DNA of 64,000 nucleotides, from NCBI RefSeq assembly GCF_014656195.1, contig NZ_BNBY01000025.1, positions 1-64,000 on the forward strand, given 5' to 3'. Positions 36,035 through 45,539 of this stretch are shown piece after piece. The position numbers and the translations under genes are program-made. Position 1 is the stretch's first letter. Each line of letters starts with the position of its first letter. Source of the stretch: Kitasatospora xanthocidica (GTDB lineage: Bacteria > Actinomycetota > Actinomycetes > Streptomycetales > Streptomycetaceae). The notes under the pieces were generated by a model. It worked only from the letters and a program-made list of their open reading frames with translations. It searched no databases and was not told the DNA's origin.

Positions 36035-36706
36035 CGCCCCAGGCTAAGGGACGATCCGATCGCAACAGCGGTTCGCTATCTCCTGGCGGTGCGCGGGCGA
36101 CGGCCTGCCTCCGTGGGGTGGATTCAGATGGCGGCTGCGAGGGGCGTCGTGGTCAGTTCGCTGATCCTCTCGGCGGTCTTGAGGGTGTGGTAAGTCAGGG
36201 GGCCGGAACCTCCGGCCAGCACCGGTGAGGTCAACCAGCTCGGCCTCACTCAGTGCAGTTGGAGGACAGCACCGGGCAGGCAGTGGGGATTCCGTTCACG
36301 GCCGAGCAGGTGGAGCGGTTGACCATGAGGGAGCCGATGCAGCCGGCGGGAGCAGCGCTGCTTCAGCTGGCGTGGCAGCACCGCGACGTGCTCCTGAACA
36401 TGGGTGGCTGAGCGGGGCTGCCGCAACGACGGTGAGCGCTGACACTTCGCCTTGGCCACCGACGACTCGTCGGTGCACGCCCGCTTCCGCCTCGAATGGC
36501 GCTTCTGCGCCGCCGCCCGCGAGGGCGAACGCCTCCACCCCGCGCCCGACCGGCACAGCTACACCCGCATCGCTTGAGCGCGGCCGAGCAAGCGGAGGGG
36601 GTTCGCGTTGGTGATCGAATAGCGGCGTTTTGGCAGATCAGCCCCGGTATTCCCCTTCTGTCGTGACACTTGGTCAACTTTGGCGCGGGGCCTTACAGTG
36701 CGCGGC
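36035..36706. other. Gene-poor stretch with short coding-like fragments
   Basis: One small plus-strand reading frame (36253-36411, GTG start, 52 codons: FTAEQVERLTMREPM, LLQLAWQHRDVLLNMGG) has coding-like composition, and so does a second piece (36470-36578: RFRLEWRFCAAAREGERLHPAPDR) in another frame. Neither has a clear ribosome site or a recognised family. They may be debris of decayed genes. Confidence 0.35.
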
Positions 36707-36952
36707 ATGAATCTCCGCACCAAGAAGACGCTGGGTGTCCTGCTCAGAGGCGCGATCGTCCTCGCCTGCTCGACCCTTTTCGGCCTGGCCAGAGGCGGGC
36801 ACTTTGGGGTCAATCCGCTCTTCTTCGTCTTCGTGGCTTTGTTCTTGGCGATCGCCGGGTACACGTGGTGGTGGTACGGCGACTCCCCCAAGGCGGTGGC
36901 TGTGCGGGCGAAGGTGGAGGCCAAGAAGGCTGCCCGGCAGCAGTTGAGCTGA
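36707..36952 (+). CDS. Small two-helix membrane protein, 81 residues
   Basis: MNLRTKKTLGVLLRGAIVLA starts a first membrane helix; a second spans NPLFFVFVALFLAIAGYTWWW, and a basic tail KAVAVRAKVEAKKAARQQ follows. No family name. An in-frame GTG lies three codons upstream. Confidence 0.6.
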   Translation: MNLRTKKTLGVLLRGAIVLACSTLFGLARGGHFGVNPLFFVFVALFLAIAGYTWWWYGDSPKAVAVRAKVEAKKAARQQLS

Positions 36953-37076
36953 CCACCCCGGTCTCCTCGGGTTCGACGGAGGCAGATGGGTCAGTGGAAC
37001 CACGTTTCACTCTTGATCGAGACTGTCAGGCCCCATAGCGCTTCCGCTCCACCCCACAGCGGACGAAGGAGGCCAG

Positions 37077-37640
37077 GTGAGCCTGGTGCGGCCCAGCCAG
37101 CAGATGCGGTCCCTCGGCGTGATTCAGCAGGGCACTCCGATCCTCCACCGGTCAGCCGAGCCGTTCGACCTGCCGACGGAGGCCGCAGCCGCTCAGGCGG
37201 TCATTGACGAGCTGTTCGGCGCCATCGACCGGATCGGCCGCGTCCACTCCTTCGCCAAGGGCATGGGCATCGCAGCCCCGCAGATCGGCATCCCGCGCGC
37301 CGGCGCCATCGTGCTGCCCCCGACGGCCGGAGCTGAGCCGATCATCCTGCTCAACCCGAAGGTGACGGCCGTCTCCGACGAGACGGACGAGCAGTACGAG
37401 GGCTGCCTCAGCTTCTTCGACGTGCGCGGCATGGTGCCCCGACCGCTGCGGATGGATGTCACCGCCACCGCCTTGGACGGTGCCGTCACCACCGTGACCT
37501 ACGAGTTCGGCCTGGCCAGGCTCATCGCCCACGAGATCGACCACCTGGGCGGACTGCTTTACACCGACCGCATGCGTCAGGGCGTGCACCCGATCCCGGT
37601 CGAGGAGTACCGCGGCACCGGGACGTCCTGGACGTACTGA
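37077..37640 (+). CDS. def: Peptide deformylase
   Basis: 187 residues with all three deformylase motifs: GMGIAAPQIG (I), EGCLSF (II, Cys metal ligand) and HEIDHLGG (III, two His ligands and catalytic Glu). It removes the N-formyl group from nascent proteins. Streptomycetes carry several paralogues, and this solitary copy, not next to fmt, is probably accessory. GTG 37077 follows GGAGG closely; GTG 37086 is an alternative with better spacing. Confidence 0.93.
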   Translation: MSLVRPSQQMRSLGVIQQGTPILHRSAEPFDLPTEAAAAQAVIDELFGAIDRIGRVHSFAKGMGIAAPQIGIPRAGAIVLPPTAGAEPIILLNPKVTAVSDETDEQYEGCLSFFDVRGMVPRPLRMDVTATALDGAVTTVTYEFGLARLIAHEIDHLGGLLYTDRMRQGVHPIPVEEYRGTGTSWTY

Positions 37641-37805
37641 CACGACCGCACGGTCCGTAGACCCGAAGCGCAGAGATCACCGGCAACCTGCCGCACCCCT
37701 CGACGAACCCCAACGCCGTCGAAGACGACTCCCTCTGAGCCGGTAGTCACTCGACCATGACTGACAGTGGCGTGGACGCAAGTACTGTGACAACCGTCTG
37801 TCTGC

Positions 37806-39412
37806 TCACGTGTCGGTGGGTTTGTCATCCTTCGTGGCCGACTGCATCTCCGCGGCGAGCACCGGAACCTGGGCCAGGTGATGGTCTGGAGCAGCCACGC
37901 GGAGAGAGACCAGATGCTGTGCCCGTGGTGCAGTCCGTTGCCGTACACGCCAACGGGGAAAGCCTCGGGCCCCTGGAAGCCGTCCCTGCCGCCGCCGAGC
38001 CACGAGTCGGTGTTGTACCGGCACTCTACGCCGATGGTTCCGTCCAAGCTCCGTAGCGCCTCGTCGTCGGACTGGCCGCGCCAGAGGTCGATCTCGGCCG
38101 TCCAGTCCTCGCCGTCCCGGGTCACGCTGACCTCGATGTGCGCGTCCGTGCCCGGGACATCGAAGCTCTGGTGGTCCTCCAAGGTTCCCTCGTCAAAGGT
38201 GACGCCGGGGACCATGGCCAAGGCCGTCATGAAGTCTTCCTCGAACTCGTAGCTCTCGTCGAAGGCCCTTTCCAAGAGCATGGCGGCGGCGTCGGTGTCG
38301 GCCGACATCTCGCTGATGACCCCGTCGGAGAACTCGAAGGTGAGGTTGGCGCGCACCAGGACGTTGCCGATCGTGGCGACCCGCATTTCAAGGTCATCGG
38401 CTTGTGGCACCTGCTGGAGAGTGGCTTCTCCGGTCGCCAGGAAGAACACCACCGCGTCGACGATCTCCGGATGCGCGGTTCCAGGATCTGTCGGATCGAC
38501 CCAGCCGTTGGTCGGCGCATCCTCGGGCACTTCATCTACCTGCACACGGACGACCCCGATGCCGGCCAGAGCGACGAGCTCGGTTACTTCGGCCCCGTAC
38601 ACGCTCGCGGTGCCGTCGTCCCGGTCCTCGAGCTTGGCGGCGTAGGCGGCCTCCAGACCGCTGATACGGCCGATGTCGAGTGCGTCCTGATCGGTCTGGT
38701 CAATGGGGAGGCGCTCGGTCAGGTAGCGAATGATCGCGGTGCGCGCGTGGCCGTCGTCGACCTTGAAGTCGAACAGTGTCGATCGCAGCTGGGCCAGGGA
38801 TCGCAGGTTGGGTACGGGCTTGCCCCATGCCTCGCACGCGGCTTGAACGTCTCCGTCGCTGGTGACGATGAGGATCTCGTCCGGTTCGGCCAGGTCGAAG
38901 ACGTCGCGGAGCCAGGCGCTGTCGCTTGCCCCCGTCTTGGTCGCCTTGTCTCCCTCGCCCTTCGTTTTTGCCGGGCGCCGTAGGAGCACCTGGTCCTTCA
39001 GCCCCTCAACCGCGCTACGGCCAGTGAGCGCGATGACCTTCACACCCGGGATCTTCGAAAGGTTGGTGAGCACTGCGGCGATCACATCGTCGCGGGTGGG
39101 GTAGCCGAGCGGTGCAGGTACCTCCAGGCCGGCACTCTCAAGCCGCCCCCGCTCCTTGCGGGCCGCGTTCTTCATGACCTCCCAGTCGCGAACCAGGTGT
39201 TCTGCCCACTCCCAGGCGACGGGTTCCGGCACCCAGGTCTCGACACCCATCGCGGCGAGGCGCTGCGCCCAGCGCGCGAGCCGGTCCAGGTCGGGTCGTG
39301 CGTGCCCGTAGGCGTTCGCGTCGAGTACTACTGCCTTGAGCTTCTCGCGCTCGGCAGGTGTGAGGCGAAGCTGTGCTTCGTCGTCCGGTCGCGGTCGGGG
39401 GGTGCGTGCCAT
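37806..39412 (-). CDS. PIN-domain protein, probable frameshift near the C-terminus
   Basis: About 530 residues. The PIN-like N-terminus has KAVVLDANAYGHAR (first Asp), WVPEPVAWEWAEHL (Glu) and ILIVTSDGDVQAAC (Asp pair), suggesting a metal-dependent RNase; the rest is an uncharacterised acidic domain. The annotated frame runs on to 37577, antisense into def, with junk-like Arg/Cys-rich sequence. From about 37885 another frame continues plausibly (AQVPVLAAEMQSATKDDKPTDT) and stops at 37806. A one-base indel near 37880-37890 therefore seems to have changed the tail. Listed to the natural stop. Confidence 0.7.
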
Positions 39413-40074
39413 GCCGGGATTCTTCCAGGGCGACGTGGCTGTGCGGTCCGATCAGTCAAGATCACCCTCCCGCAGCCCGGCCGCCAGCGCCGTCGGCACG
39501 ATGGGTAAGGTGGAACGGAGTGACCGGCTCTGACCAGGGGAAACGGGTCGATCCTGGAACCCTGGAACGGGACGCGGAGCGGGTGTCGCAGAGCAACTGG
39601 GGCCGCGAAGACAGATGGTCCTTGCGTCATTCCGGCGGGAGAGTCGGATCATCCTGCGGCGACGTAGGCGTCGGCCGCGAGCTCGACCGTTCGGTTGGTC
39701 ATGCCGAGTTGCCGTTGGACGACGCGAATGCTGTGGCCCGCGTGAGCCGGTGGTCCAGCAGGCATGGATCACGGCTGACCCCCGCCGGTGCGGGGAGGAC
39801 GGCACCACCGTGCGTCTCCAGGACGAGATCCGCGGCTGACCCCCGCGGGTGCGGGGAGGACTCGACCACGTCGGCGATGCCGGAGGCAACGTTCGGAGCT
39901 GAAGGCTCCGACAAGCGCGACCACGTCGCCGTTGCCACCGAACGGCAGGGCCGGTCCACCGGGCACGGCGACGGCTTGGCGGACCCGTCGCCCGGAACTG
40001 GACCACTCGTCAGACGCATCCCCCTCTGCGGCACCGTCTCCTGGTGTCGCCGCCGTCGAGAGGAATCGCCCGCC
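39413..40074. other. Non-coding stretch containing the CRISPR relic
   Basis: Apart from the two repeats at 39772-39861 no gene or clear regulatory structure is seen. It separates the PIN gene from the GNAT gene. Confidence 0.5.
39772..39861 (-). CRISPR. Two-repeat CRISPR relic with one 32-bp spacer
   Basis: Two 29-bp repeats (39772-39800, 39833-39861), each starting CGGCTGACCCCCGC and ending GCGGGGAGGAC, differ only at the stem loop from the repeat of the array at 51916. One 32-bp spacer separates them, the same 61-bp period. No further repeat or cas gene adjoins. It is either an isolated fragment of an old array or a seed of a new one. Confidence 0.8.
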
Positions 40075-40614
40075 ATGACCGGACTCGGACCCGTCGTCTG
40101 GCCACCTGAGCCGATCAGGACCGAGCGTCTCGTGCTCCGTGAGCCCGAGGCCCGGGACCGTGCGGTGTTCATCGAGCTGCTCGCCTCGCAGGAGGCGCAC
40201 ACCTACCTCGGCGGCCCCCGGCCGCGTGACGAGCTCGAGCGTGAGATGCCCGAGGTGCCCGAGCGGTGGCCGGGGAGTTTCGTCGTCGAGCTCGACGGGT
40301 CGATGATCGGCCAGATCCTGCTCAGGAGGGCGCCGGAGCACCATCGCCCGGCCGCCGCGGGGAAGGCCGATCTCGGCTACCTGTTCCTGCCGCGGGCGTG
40401 GGGGGTCGGGTACGCCGCCGAGGCGTGCGCGGCGGCACTCGACTGGCTCGCCGATGTCCTTCCCGGTGAGCCGGTGGTGCTCGCCACCCAGACCGCCAAC
40501 GTCGGCTCGATGCGCCTCGCGGCGAAGCTGGGGTTCACCGAGGTGGAGCGGTACCAGGCCTGGGGCGCTGAGCAGTGGCTCGGCGTTCGGTCCCCGGTCA
40601 CGCCGTCCGGTTGA
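40075..40614 (+). CDS. GNAT-family N-acetyltransferase
   Basis: 179 residues. RimJ/RimL-like GNAT: TERLVLREPEARDR start, GQILLR strand, the acetyl-CoA loop in LGYLFLPRAWGVGYAAEAC, and NVGSMRLAAKLGFTEVERY near the end. It acetylates an amine, substrate unknown. ATG 40075 is preceded by GAGAGGA; the long frame upstream to 39373 has no homology. Confidence 0.88.
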   Translation: MTGLGPVVWPPEPIRTERLVLREPEARDRAVFIELLASQEAHTYLGGPRPRDELEREMPEVPERWPGSFVVELDGSMIGQILLRRAPEHHRPAAAGKADLGYLFLPRAWGVGYAAEACAAALDWLADVLPGEPVVLATQTANVGSMRLAAKLGFTEVERYQAWGAEQWLGVRSPVTPSG

Positions 40615-41507
40615 TCTCGTACTCGACAGCGCGGATCCGCGAGGCCACCGACAACAGGTCGCCGGCCTCGGCCGCCGCCGCTTGACCTCGTGGAGCACGA
40701 GCGCCCGCCGCCAACGAGCGACGTGCCGGCGAGCGGAGATCCGCGAGCAGGCGCTGCAAGCTGGAGTCCTCGGAGCCGGGTCCACTCACGCCGAGAACCT
40801 GTCAGTCAGGGATCCGGCAGGGGAGGACCCGGTGGCCACGGCATTCCTCGAGCGTGGACTCCGGTTTCTCCTCGGTCTCCTTCAGCTCCTCACTCAACGC
40901 AGCCGATCACGCCCGGCATCGGGCTCCCGCAGCTGAGCCATGCCTGCCTTGAGCCGGTCCCGCTCTGCGCGCAGGATTCTGAGCTCTGCCGTGGCCAGTT
41001 CCAGGTCGGCCGCCAGTGATTCGGCCGAGGCGTCCGTTCGAGCCCACCTCCGCCTCGCGTTGTGTAGCCCCGCTCTGCTTCTGCGGCGACGGCAGGGGTG
41101 ACGGCGCAAGCGGCGGCAAGGCACCCCGTACGCCGATGGCGGTGGCGCCCCTGTCCCCCCGCGCGACGCCACCGCCCCGTCCGGCTTCCGCCAGGCGGTC
41201 GGCTCAGTGCGGGGCTCCCCCGTGACCGCCGTCGATGAAGGGTCGCTGACCTGCTAATATTCTTCTTGTCGCGAGGGAGATGATTCCTCGTCAGGCGTCA
41301 GCGGTGCTACCAGAGCACGTCCTACTTTCAGTAGGAAGAGTCTGTGCGACCCGGGCCTGGCGCTCCACTGAGGCGAGGCCCAGTACCCACCCGGGTACCG
41401 GGCCTCGTCTGCGTTCGTGGGCGGTCCGCAGGTCGGAGGAACGACGGCTGCCGGCGGCCGGCTTCCGTGAGAGTGCGCCCACGTCCGGACCTTCGTCAGC
41501 TTGGCGT
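40615..41507. pseudogene. Region of gene debris
   Basis: Minus-strand fragments look like ends of former genes: 40598-40700 encodes GDLLSVASRIRAVEYEINRTA, and 40894-41172 encodes LAADLELATAELRILRAERDRLKAGM, a coiled coil like that of the DUF6262 proteins that accompany integrases. Neither has a start or full domain. The rest is unassigned. Confidence 0.35.
41375..41406. terminator. 14-bp stem-loop, probable terminator
   Basis: GAGGCCCAGTACCC and GGGTACCGGGCCTC pair with one mismatch around a 4-nt loop. It lies 3' of the minus-strand pseudogene at 41508, 100 bp past its stop. Confidence 0.5.
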
Positions 41508-41850
41508 TCAGCCTTCGTCGTCTTCGTAGCGGAACGGTTCGATCGTCCAGGCCAGGCCAGGCTCGTCCCGATAGGCCGCGCAGCCGGGCTGCAGGTCCGC
41601 AGTCCCAGAGACGGAGGCGTCCTCCTCCACCAGGCACGCCAGGCAGTACACACCACTGGTATCCGGGAGGTTCGGATCGTTGATACCGTCCCCGATCAGC
41701 CAGTCGCCCTCGCCCTCGCCCTCGCCCTCGCTGTCGTGGACGACCACGAGCGCGGGTAGGCGTCCTTCCGCGACAGTCCGTTGGACCACTGCGCCGAGAT
41801 CACGCGGAACCGGCCGTCGGGCGGGTTGCCGAACCCGTATCGGGTGGGTT
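41508..41850 (-). pseudogene. Frameshifted hypothetical gene with a hexanucleotide repeat
   Basis: The upstream part reads RFRVISAQWSNGLSRKDAYP in one frame. From about 41765 the credible sequence moves to another frame: LPALVVVHDSEGEGEGEGDWLIGDG, then SGVYCLACLVEEDASVSG and EPFRYEDDEG to the stop at 41508. The GEGEGEG stretch is coded by a GCCCTC tandem repeat (about 41706-41729), a slippage-prone site close to the break. No start codon survives in the upstream frame. Function unknown. Confidence 0.45.
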
Positions 41851-41909
41851 CTGCTCGCGTGGAGCGATGCCTGTCCGCTCACACTGGAGCCTGGACAAGG
41901 GGGTACCTG

Positions 41910-42821
41910 GTGAACGATGTTCCGGATCTTGGGCCCATGCCCCAGCGGGTCGCCGTCAGTGCCGAACAGGCGGGGCGGCTGGTGGCCGAGCAGTTCCCGC
42001 AGTGGGCCGCACTGCCGGTGACGGCTGTGGAGAACGGCGGCTGGGACAACCGGACCTTCCGCTTGGGCGACAGCATGCTGCTCCGCCTGCCCAGCGCGGA
42101 GGAGTACGCCCTGGCCGTGGAGAAGGAGCACCGTTGGCTGCCCGAGCTGGCACCCGCTCTCCCGTTGCCGATCCCGGTGCCGCTGGCGAAGGGGAGTCCT
42201 GGTGCGGCCTACCCGTTCGCGTGGTCGGTCTACGGGTGGATCGACGGCACGCCCGCGACGTTCGGGTCGGTCGCCGATCCGATCCGCTTCGCCGGGGACC
42301 TGGCCGACTTCGTCACTGCGTTGCGGAACGTCGACGCCTCGGAAGGGCCACAGCCCGGCAAGCACAACTGGTTCCGTGGAGCGACGCTGCGGACCTACGA
42401 GGCGCTGGCGCTCGGTGCGCTGGACGAGCTGCGCGGCCACATCGACGTCGCGCCGGCACATGAGTTGTGGACTCAGGCACTCGAAGCGCGGTGGGACGGG
42501 GCCGACGTCTGGTTCCACGGCGACCTCGCCCAGGGCAACCTGCTCCTTCAGGACGGACGGCTCGCCGCCGTCATCGACTTCGGTACGTGCGGCGTGGGGG
42601 ACCCTGCTTGCGACCTCGCGATCGCGTGGACCTTGCTCTCGGCCGACGGCCGCGACGTGTTCCGGGAGCGGCTGGGCGTCGACGACGCGACGTGGGCGCG
42701 CGGACGCGGATGGGCGCTGTGGAAGACGCTCGTCTCGTGCGCCGACAGCCTGGGCGAGGACGGCGCCGACGCCCGTGACGCGCGACGCGTACTCTCGGGG
42801 ATCCTCACCGATCGAGGCTGA
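41910..42821 (+). CDS. Aminoglycoside phosphotransferase (APH)-family kinase
   Basis: 303 residues. APH kinase motifs are clear: GGWDNRTFRLGD in the N lobe, catalytic loop VWFHGDLAQGNLLLQ and the metal-binding VIDFGTCGVGDPACDLAIAW. It phosphorylates a small hydroxylated substrate; members of this sequence type are mostly uncharacterised and antibiotic resistance should not be assumed. GTG 41910 has AAGGGGG upstream; ATG 41937 is an alternative. Confidence 0.9.
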   Translation: MNDVPDLGPMPQRVAVSAEQAGRLVAEQFPQWAALPVTAVENGGWDNRTFRLGDSMLLRLPSAEEYALAVEKEHRWLPELAPALPLPIPVPLAKGSPGAAYPFAWSVYGWIDGTPATFGSVADPIRFAGDLADFVTALRNVDASEGPQPGKHNWFRGATLRTYEALALGALDELRGHIDVAPAHELWTQALEARWDGADVWFHGDLAQGNLLLQDGRLAAVIDFGTCGVGDPACDLAIAWTLLSADGRDVFRERLGVDDATWARGRGWALWKTLVSCADSLGEDGADARDARRVLSGILTDRG

Positions 42822-42967
42822 GTCAGCCGGACGCGGTGGTGAGCCGGTGGATCTGGACGGTGACCAGGTCGGTGTCCGGGCCGTGGGCGATGATGCCGAC
42901 CGACAGCCGCCGGTCCGTGCGTCGGGGGCTCCTTGCCGGGGTGGAACGGTCAATGGCGCGGACACGG

Positions 42968-42997
42968 CGCGCGACAGCTGCCGCTAGCTGTCGCGCG
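42968..42997. terminator. 12-bp perfect stem-loop, bidirectional terminator
   Basis: CGCGCGACAGCT and AGCTGTCGCGCG pair around GCCGCT between the convergent APH and kinase genes; it overlaps the kinase stop codon. Confidence 0.75.
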
Positions 42998-43559
42998 TGG
43001 GCAGCTCCGAGAGCGCGGTGTCCCGCATGATGCGCTCGACTGTGTCGCGGAGGGTGCTGTCGCCGCCGATGACGGTCTCGATGCCGCCCGGCAGAACGTC
43101 GTGCTCGCGGTACCAGTCGCGCAGTTCCCGCTCAGTGACGGCGGCCAGGTACTCGCGATCGGCCTTCGAGGCGTGCCGCAGGAACGTCTCGTCGATCGGG
43201 ATGTCGAGGTAGTAGCAGCAGGTGACGCCGAGATGGTCGGCCACCAGGCGCGTGAGCATCTCGCCGTAGTGGTCGGCGTACAGGATGCCTTCGATGACGA
43301 CGTGGTAGCCGGCGTTCAGCGCGTACCGTGCGACGGTGTCGATCAGTCCGATGTTCGCGCCGCCGGGCTGGTCCCGCTCGCGCAGCACGATCCGGCGGAG
43401 GTTGTCCTGCGCGACGACGGCCAGGCCCCGGCCGAACCGCTCCCGGATTCCCGCCGCCACCGACGACTTACCCGACGCCGAGTTCCCCCGGACGACCACG
43501 AGCCGAGTCTCCGGGCTCCCCGCAGGCGTCCCGGCCGTCGGGTGGCTCGCGGTGCTCAT
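42984..43559 (-). CDS. P-loop kinase (zeta-toxin/CPT-like AAA-33 type)
   Basis: 191 residues. Walker A GNSASGKSS is at residues 25-33, followed by AVVAQDNLRR and GYHVVIEGILYADHY, then a lid rich in Arg (RHASKADREYL). Typical of small-molecule kinases that include chloramphenicol phosphotransferase; substrate unknown. Its ATG 43559 overlaps the stop of the small ORF upstream (ATGA), so expression is coupled. Confidence 0.85.
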   Translation of the reverse strand: MSTASHPTAGTPAGSPETRLVVVRGNSASGKSSVAAGIRERFGRGLAVVAQDNLRRIVLRERDQPGGANIGLIDTVARYALNAGYHVVIEGILYADHYGEMLTRLVADHLGVTCCYYLDIPIDETFLRHASKADREYLAAVTERELRDWYREHDVLPGGIETVIGGDSTLRDTVERIMRDTALSELPTRDS

Positions 43560-43672
43560 GCCGGTCGGCCGACGGCGGACGGCGAGCGGTCAGCGGTGAT
43601 CTGTGCGAGCGCGTCAGGTTCGAACAGTGCGTCCAGTCCGTCCGGGCTCTCGCGGCCGGTATCGATGTCCAT
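43556..43672 (-). CDS. Small coupled ORF, 38 residues
   Basis: Encodes MDIDTGRESPDGLDALFEPD then ALAQITADRSPSAVGRPA, with a GGGGG ribosome-like site upstream and a stop overlapping the kinase start (ATGA). It could be a regulatory leader ORF or a genuine peptide. The frame is open to 43750 (64 codons). Confidence 0.4.
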   Translation of the reverse strand: MDIDTGRESPDGLDALFEPDALAQITADRSPSAVGRPA

Positions 43673-43759
43673 GGAAATGCCCCCTTGATCGGCGACCTCC
43701 GAAAGGCGTTCTCCAGAGCCCGCGGTGGCCGTGGATGAGCCGGGCCGCACCCCGGCAGG

Positions 43760-45190
43760 CTACCGGCAGTCCCACTCCTCGCTGGGCAGTGAGTGCCAGA
43801 GGTCGAGCCAGCCGTGCAGCAGGAAGAGCGGCCGGGTCAGGTTGACGTCGCCCGCACGCTGGGCGCGGATCGCGAGGCCGAGGTCGGGGAAGACCGGGTC
43901 GGCGGCGGGGCTGTACAGCAGCCGGCCGTGCGCCGTGCGGTGGACGAGCCAGTCCTCCACCCGGGACGGTGCGCAGCCGGTCAGCGGGGTGCCGTCCAGT
44001 CGTACCTGGGGGCCGGTGAGGGCGTTCACGGCCACGCACTCCAGGCGGTCCGTCCGGAAGAGAGCCCTGACTCCGGCGGTGCGGAAGTCGGCGTAGCCGA
44101 GATGGCGCTCGTCGCTGCCGGGGTCGTAGTAGGAGGAGACGGATCCCTCTTCGCCGAGGGCGGCGGTGATCTCGTCCAGGGTCATGCCGAAGTGCAGCGG
44201 TCCGACGCCGACGTACGGCGTGAACGTCCACTCGTGGCGTTCCTCGTCTCTGGCGATCCGCCACGGGCCCCGGTGCCCCGGGTCACTCCCCTGGACGGCG
44301 GTGGGCGGTTCGGGTGCCGGCTCGTGCGGGGCCGCCGGCTCCGGTGCCGGTGCCGTCCAGTCAGGGTGCCAGCGGCCGGGCGGTTCCAGGGCGGCGGTGT
44401 CCTCTGGTTGCTCGGCCAGCCAACGGGTCGCCTGCTCCTGGCCGTCGCCGAACGGGTTCTCGGCCAGCGCGTATGCCCGGCCCGCCGCCGCGCGGTGATC
44501 CTCCTCCGTGGCGGTGAGGGCCGTGGTGTCCTCACCCCAGGCCTCCAGCCGCTCCCGCGCGATCCACCGGTAGTACGAGTCCGCGCTCCGGGCCAGGACG
44601 TCGCGGACGACGGGCGCGTACCGCGGGACCGACGCGGCGAGGGCGGGGTCTGCCAGCAGCAGGGCGGTGGCCGCTATGGCGGCCTCCCTCACCAGAGGGT
44701 CACCGTCCTCGCAGAAGACCGCGACCCGGGTGAGGAGCGTCGGCCGTGCGGCACGGGCGGCGGCCAGGTCCCGCGGTGCGCCGGCACCGTCCACGGCGTC
44801 GAGGCGGGCGACATCGGCGAACGAGGCCAGCCAGTTCAGCAGTTCCGCGCGCAGCGGCCGCCGGCCGGCTCGCCGTTCCCACCGGCCCCCGGCGAGCGTG
44901 CGCGGATCGTCGAGCAGCGCGGCGACGACCAGCGCTGCCGGGGCGGTCGCCGGGAACACGCGCTCATGGTGGAGGAGCAGCCGGTACAGGTCCCAGACCG
45001 CGCGGGCCCGGCGGGTGTGATCGGCGTCGAGTAGCCGGGCGAGGATGTCCGGTGTGTCGGGCACGTTGTGCAGGCCGGTGCAGACGTGCGGCAGCTCGCT
45101 CCACGCGGTGGCGGTGAGCTCGGCCAGGGCCTGGGGCGGCAGGAACACCGTGGGACTGCCGGGAGCGTCGACGGCTGCTTCGTTGACCAC
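43760..45190 (-). CDS. Hypothetical protein, HEAT-like N-terminus and beta-rich C-terminus
   Basis: About 476 residues. Residues 30-250 are helical pairs resembling HEAT/armadillo repeats (AVWDLYRLLLHHERVFPATAPAA; DGDPLVREAAIAATALLLADPALAAS). A Pro/Glu-rich linker follows, then a C-terminal domain (VGVGPLHFGMTLDEITAALG, FRTDRLECVAVNALTG). The C-terminal unit recurs in actinobacterial proteins of unknown function. GTG 45190 is the likely start; longer readings are low-complexity. Confidence 0.65.
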   Translation of the reverse strand: MVNEAAVDAPGSPTVFLPPQALAELTATAWSELPHVCTGLHNVPDTPDILARLLDADHTRRARAVWDLYRLLLHHERVFPATAPAALVVAALLDDPRTLAGGRWERRAGRRPLRAELLNWLASFADVARLDAVDGAGAPRDLAAARAARPTLLTRVAVFCEDGDPLVREAAIAATALLLADPALAASVPRYAPVVRDVLARSADSYYRWIARERLEAWGEDTTALTATEEDHRAAAGRAYALAENPFGDGQEQATRWLAEQPEDTAALEPPGRWHPDWTAPAPEPAAPHEPAPEPPTAVQGSDPGHRGPWRIARDEERHEWTFTPYVGVGPLHFGMTLDEITAALGEEGSVSSYYDPGSDERHLGYADFRTAGVRALFRTDRLECVAVNALTGPQVRLDGTPLTGCAPSRVEDWLVHRTAHGRLLYSPAADPVFPDLGLAIRAQRAGDVNLTRPLFLLHGWLDLWHSLPSEEWDCR

Positions 45191-45539
45191 GGCCGCAGTG
45201 TTCCAGCAGCCTCCGACACTCGTGGGAGGTCGACGCGGCCGAGGGGACAGCTCCTGAGGGTCAGCCCACGTCGGAACGGTTCGGGGAACGATCTCCGACG
45301 GACCGGGAAGCGACCTTCGCCGGTCGGAACCGTCCCCGCTCAGCGCCACCCTCTGAACGGCCCGGACCACCGCGCCGATCGAACGCACGCTCCTGAGAAG
45401 TGAGTGTCCGTCACACCCGTTGATACGAAGAGCCCCTGCCCCCGTGAGCGGCGTGGTACGTTCCGTAACCCAACCGAAAACAGTTGACCCCGGCAGCGCG
45501 CCAACGCTCCGGGGTCCGGCACAGGAGCTCCCACTCCCA
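45191..45539. other. Divergent intergenic region, about 350 bp, no motif assigned
   Basis: Must hold the promoters of both flanking genes; GTTCGTGGG-like and CGTTCCGTAAC elements near 45460 are possible promoter parts but are not convincing. Confidence 0.4.

Noticed and set aside
41910..42821. APH-family kinase as an antibiotic-resistance gene
   Set aside because: The motifs show only the kinase fold; most actinomycete members of this type have no known antibiotic substrate.
41508..42965. 485-codon minus-strand ORF over the APH gene
   Set aside because: Most of it is antisense to a well-supported kinase; only the last about 90 codons look coding and were kept as a pseudogene.
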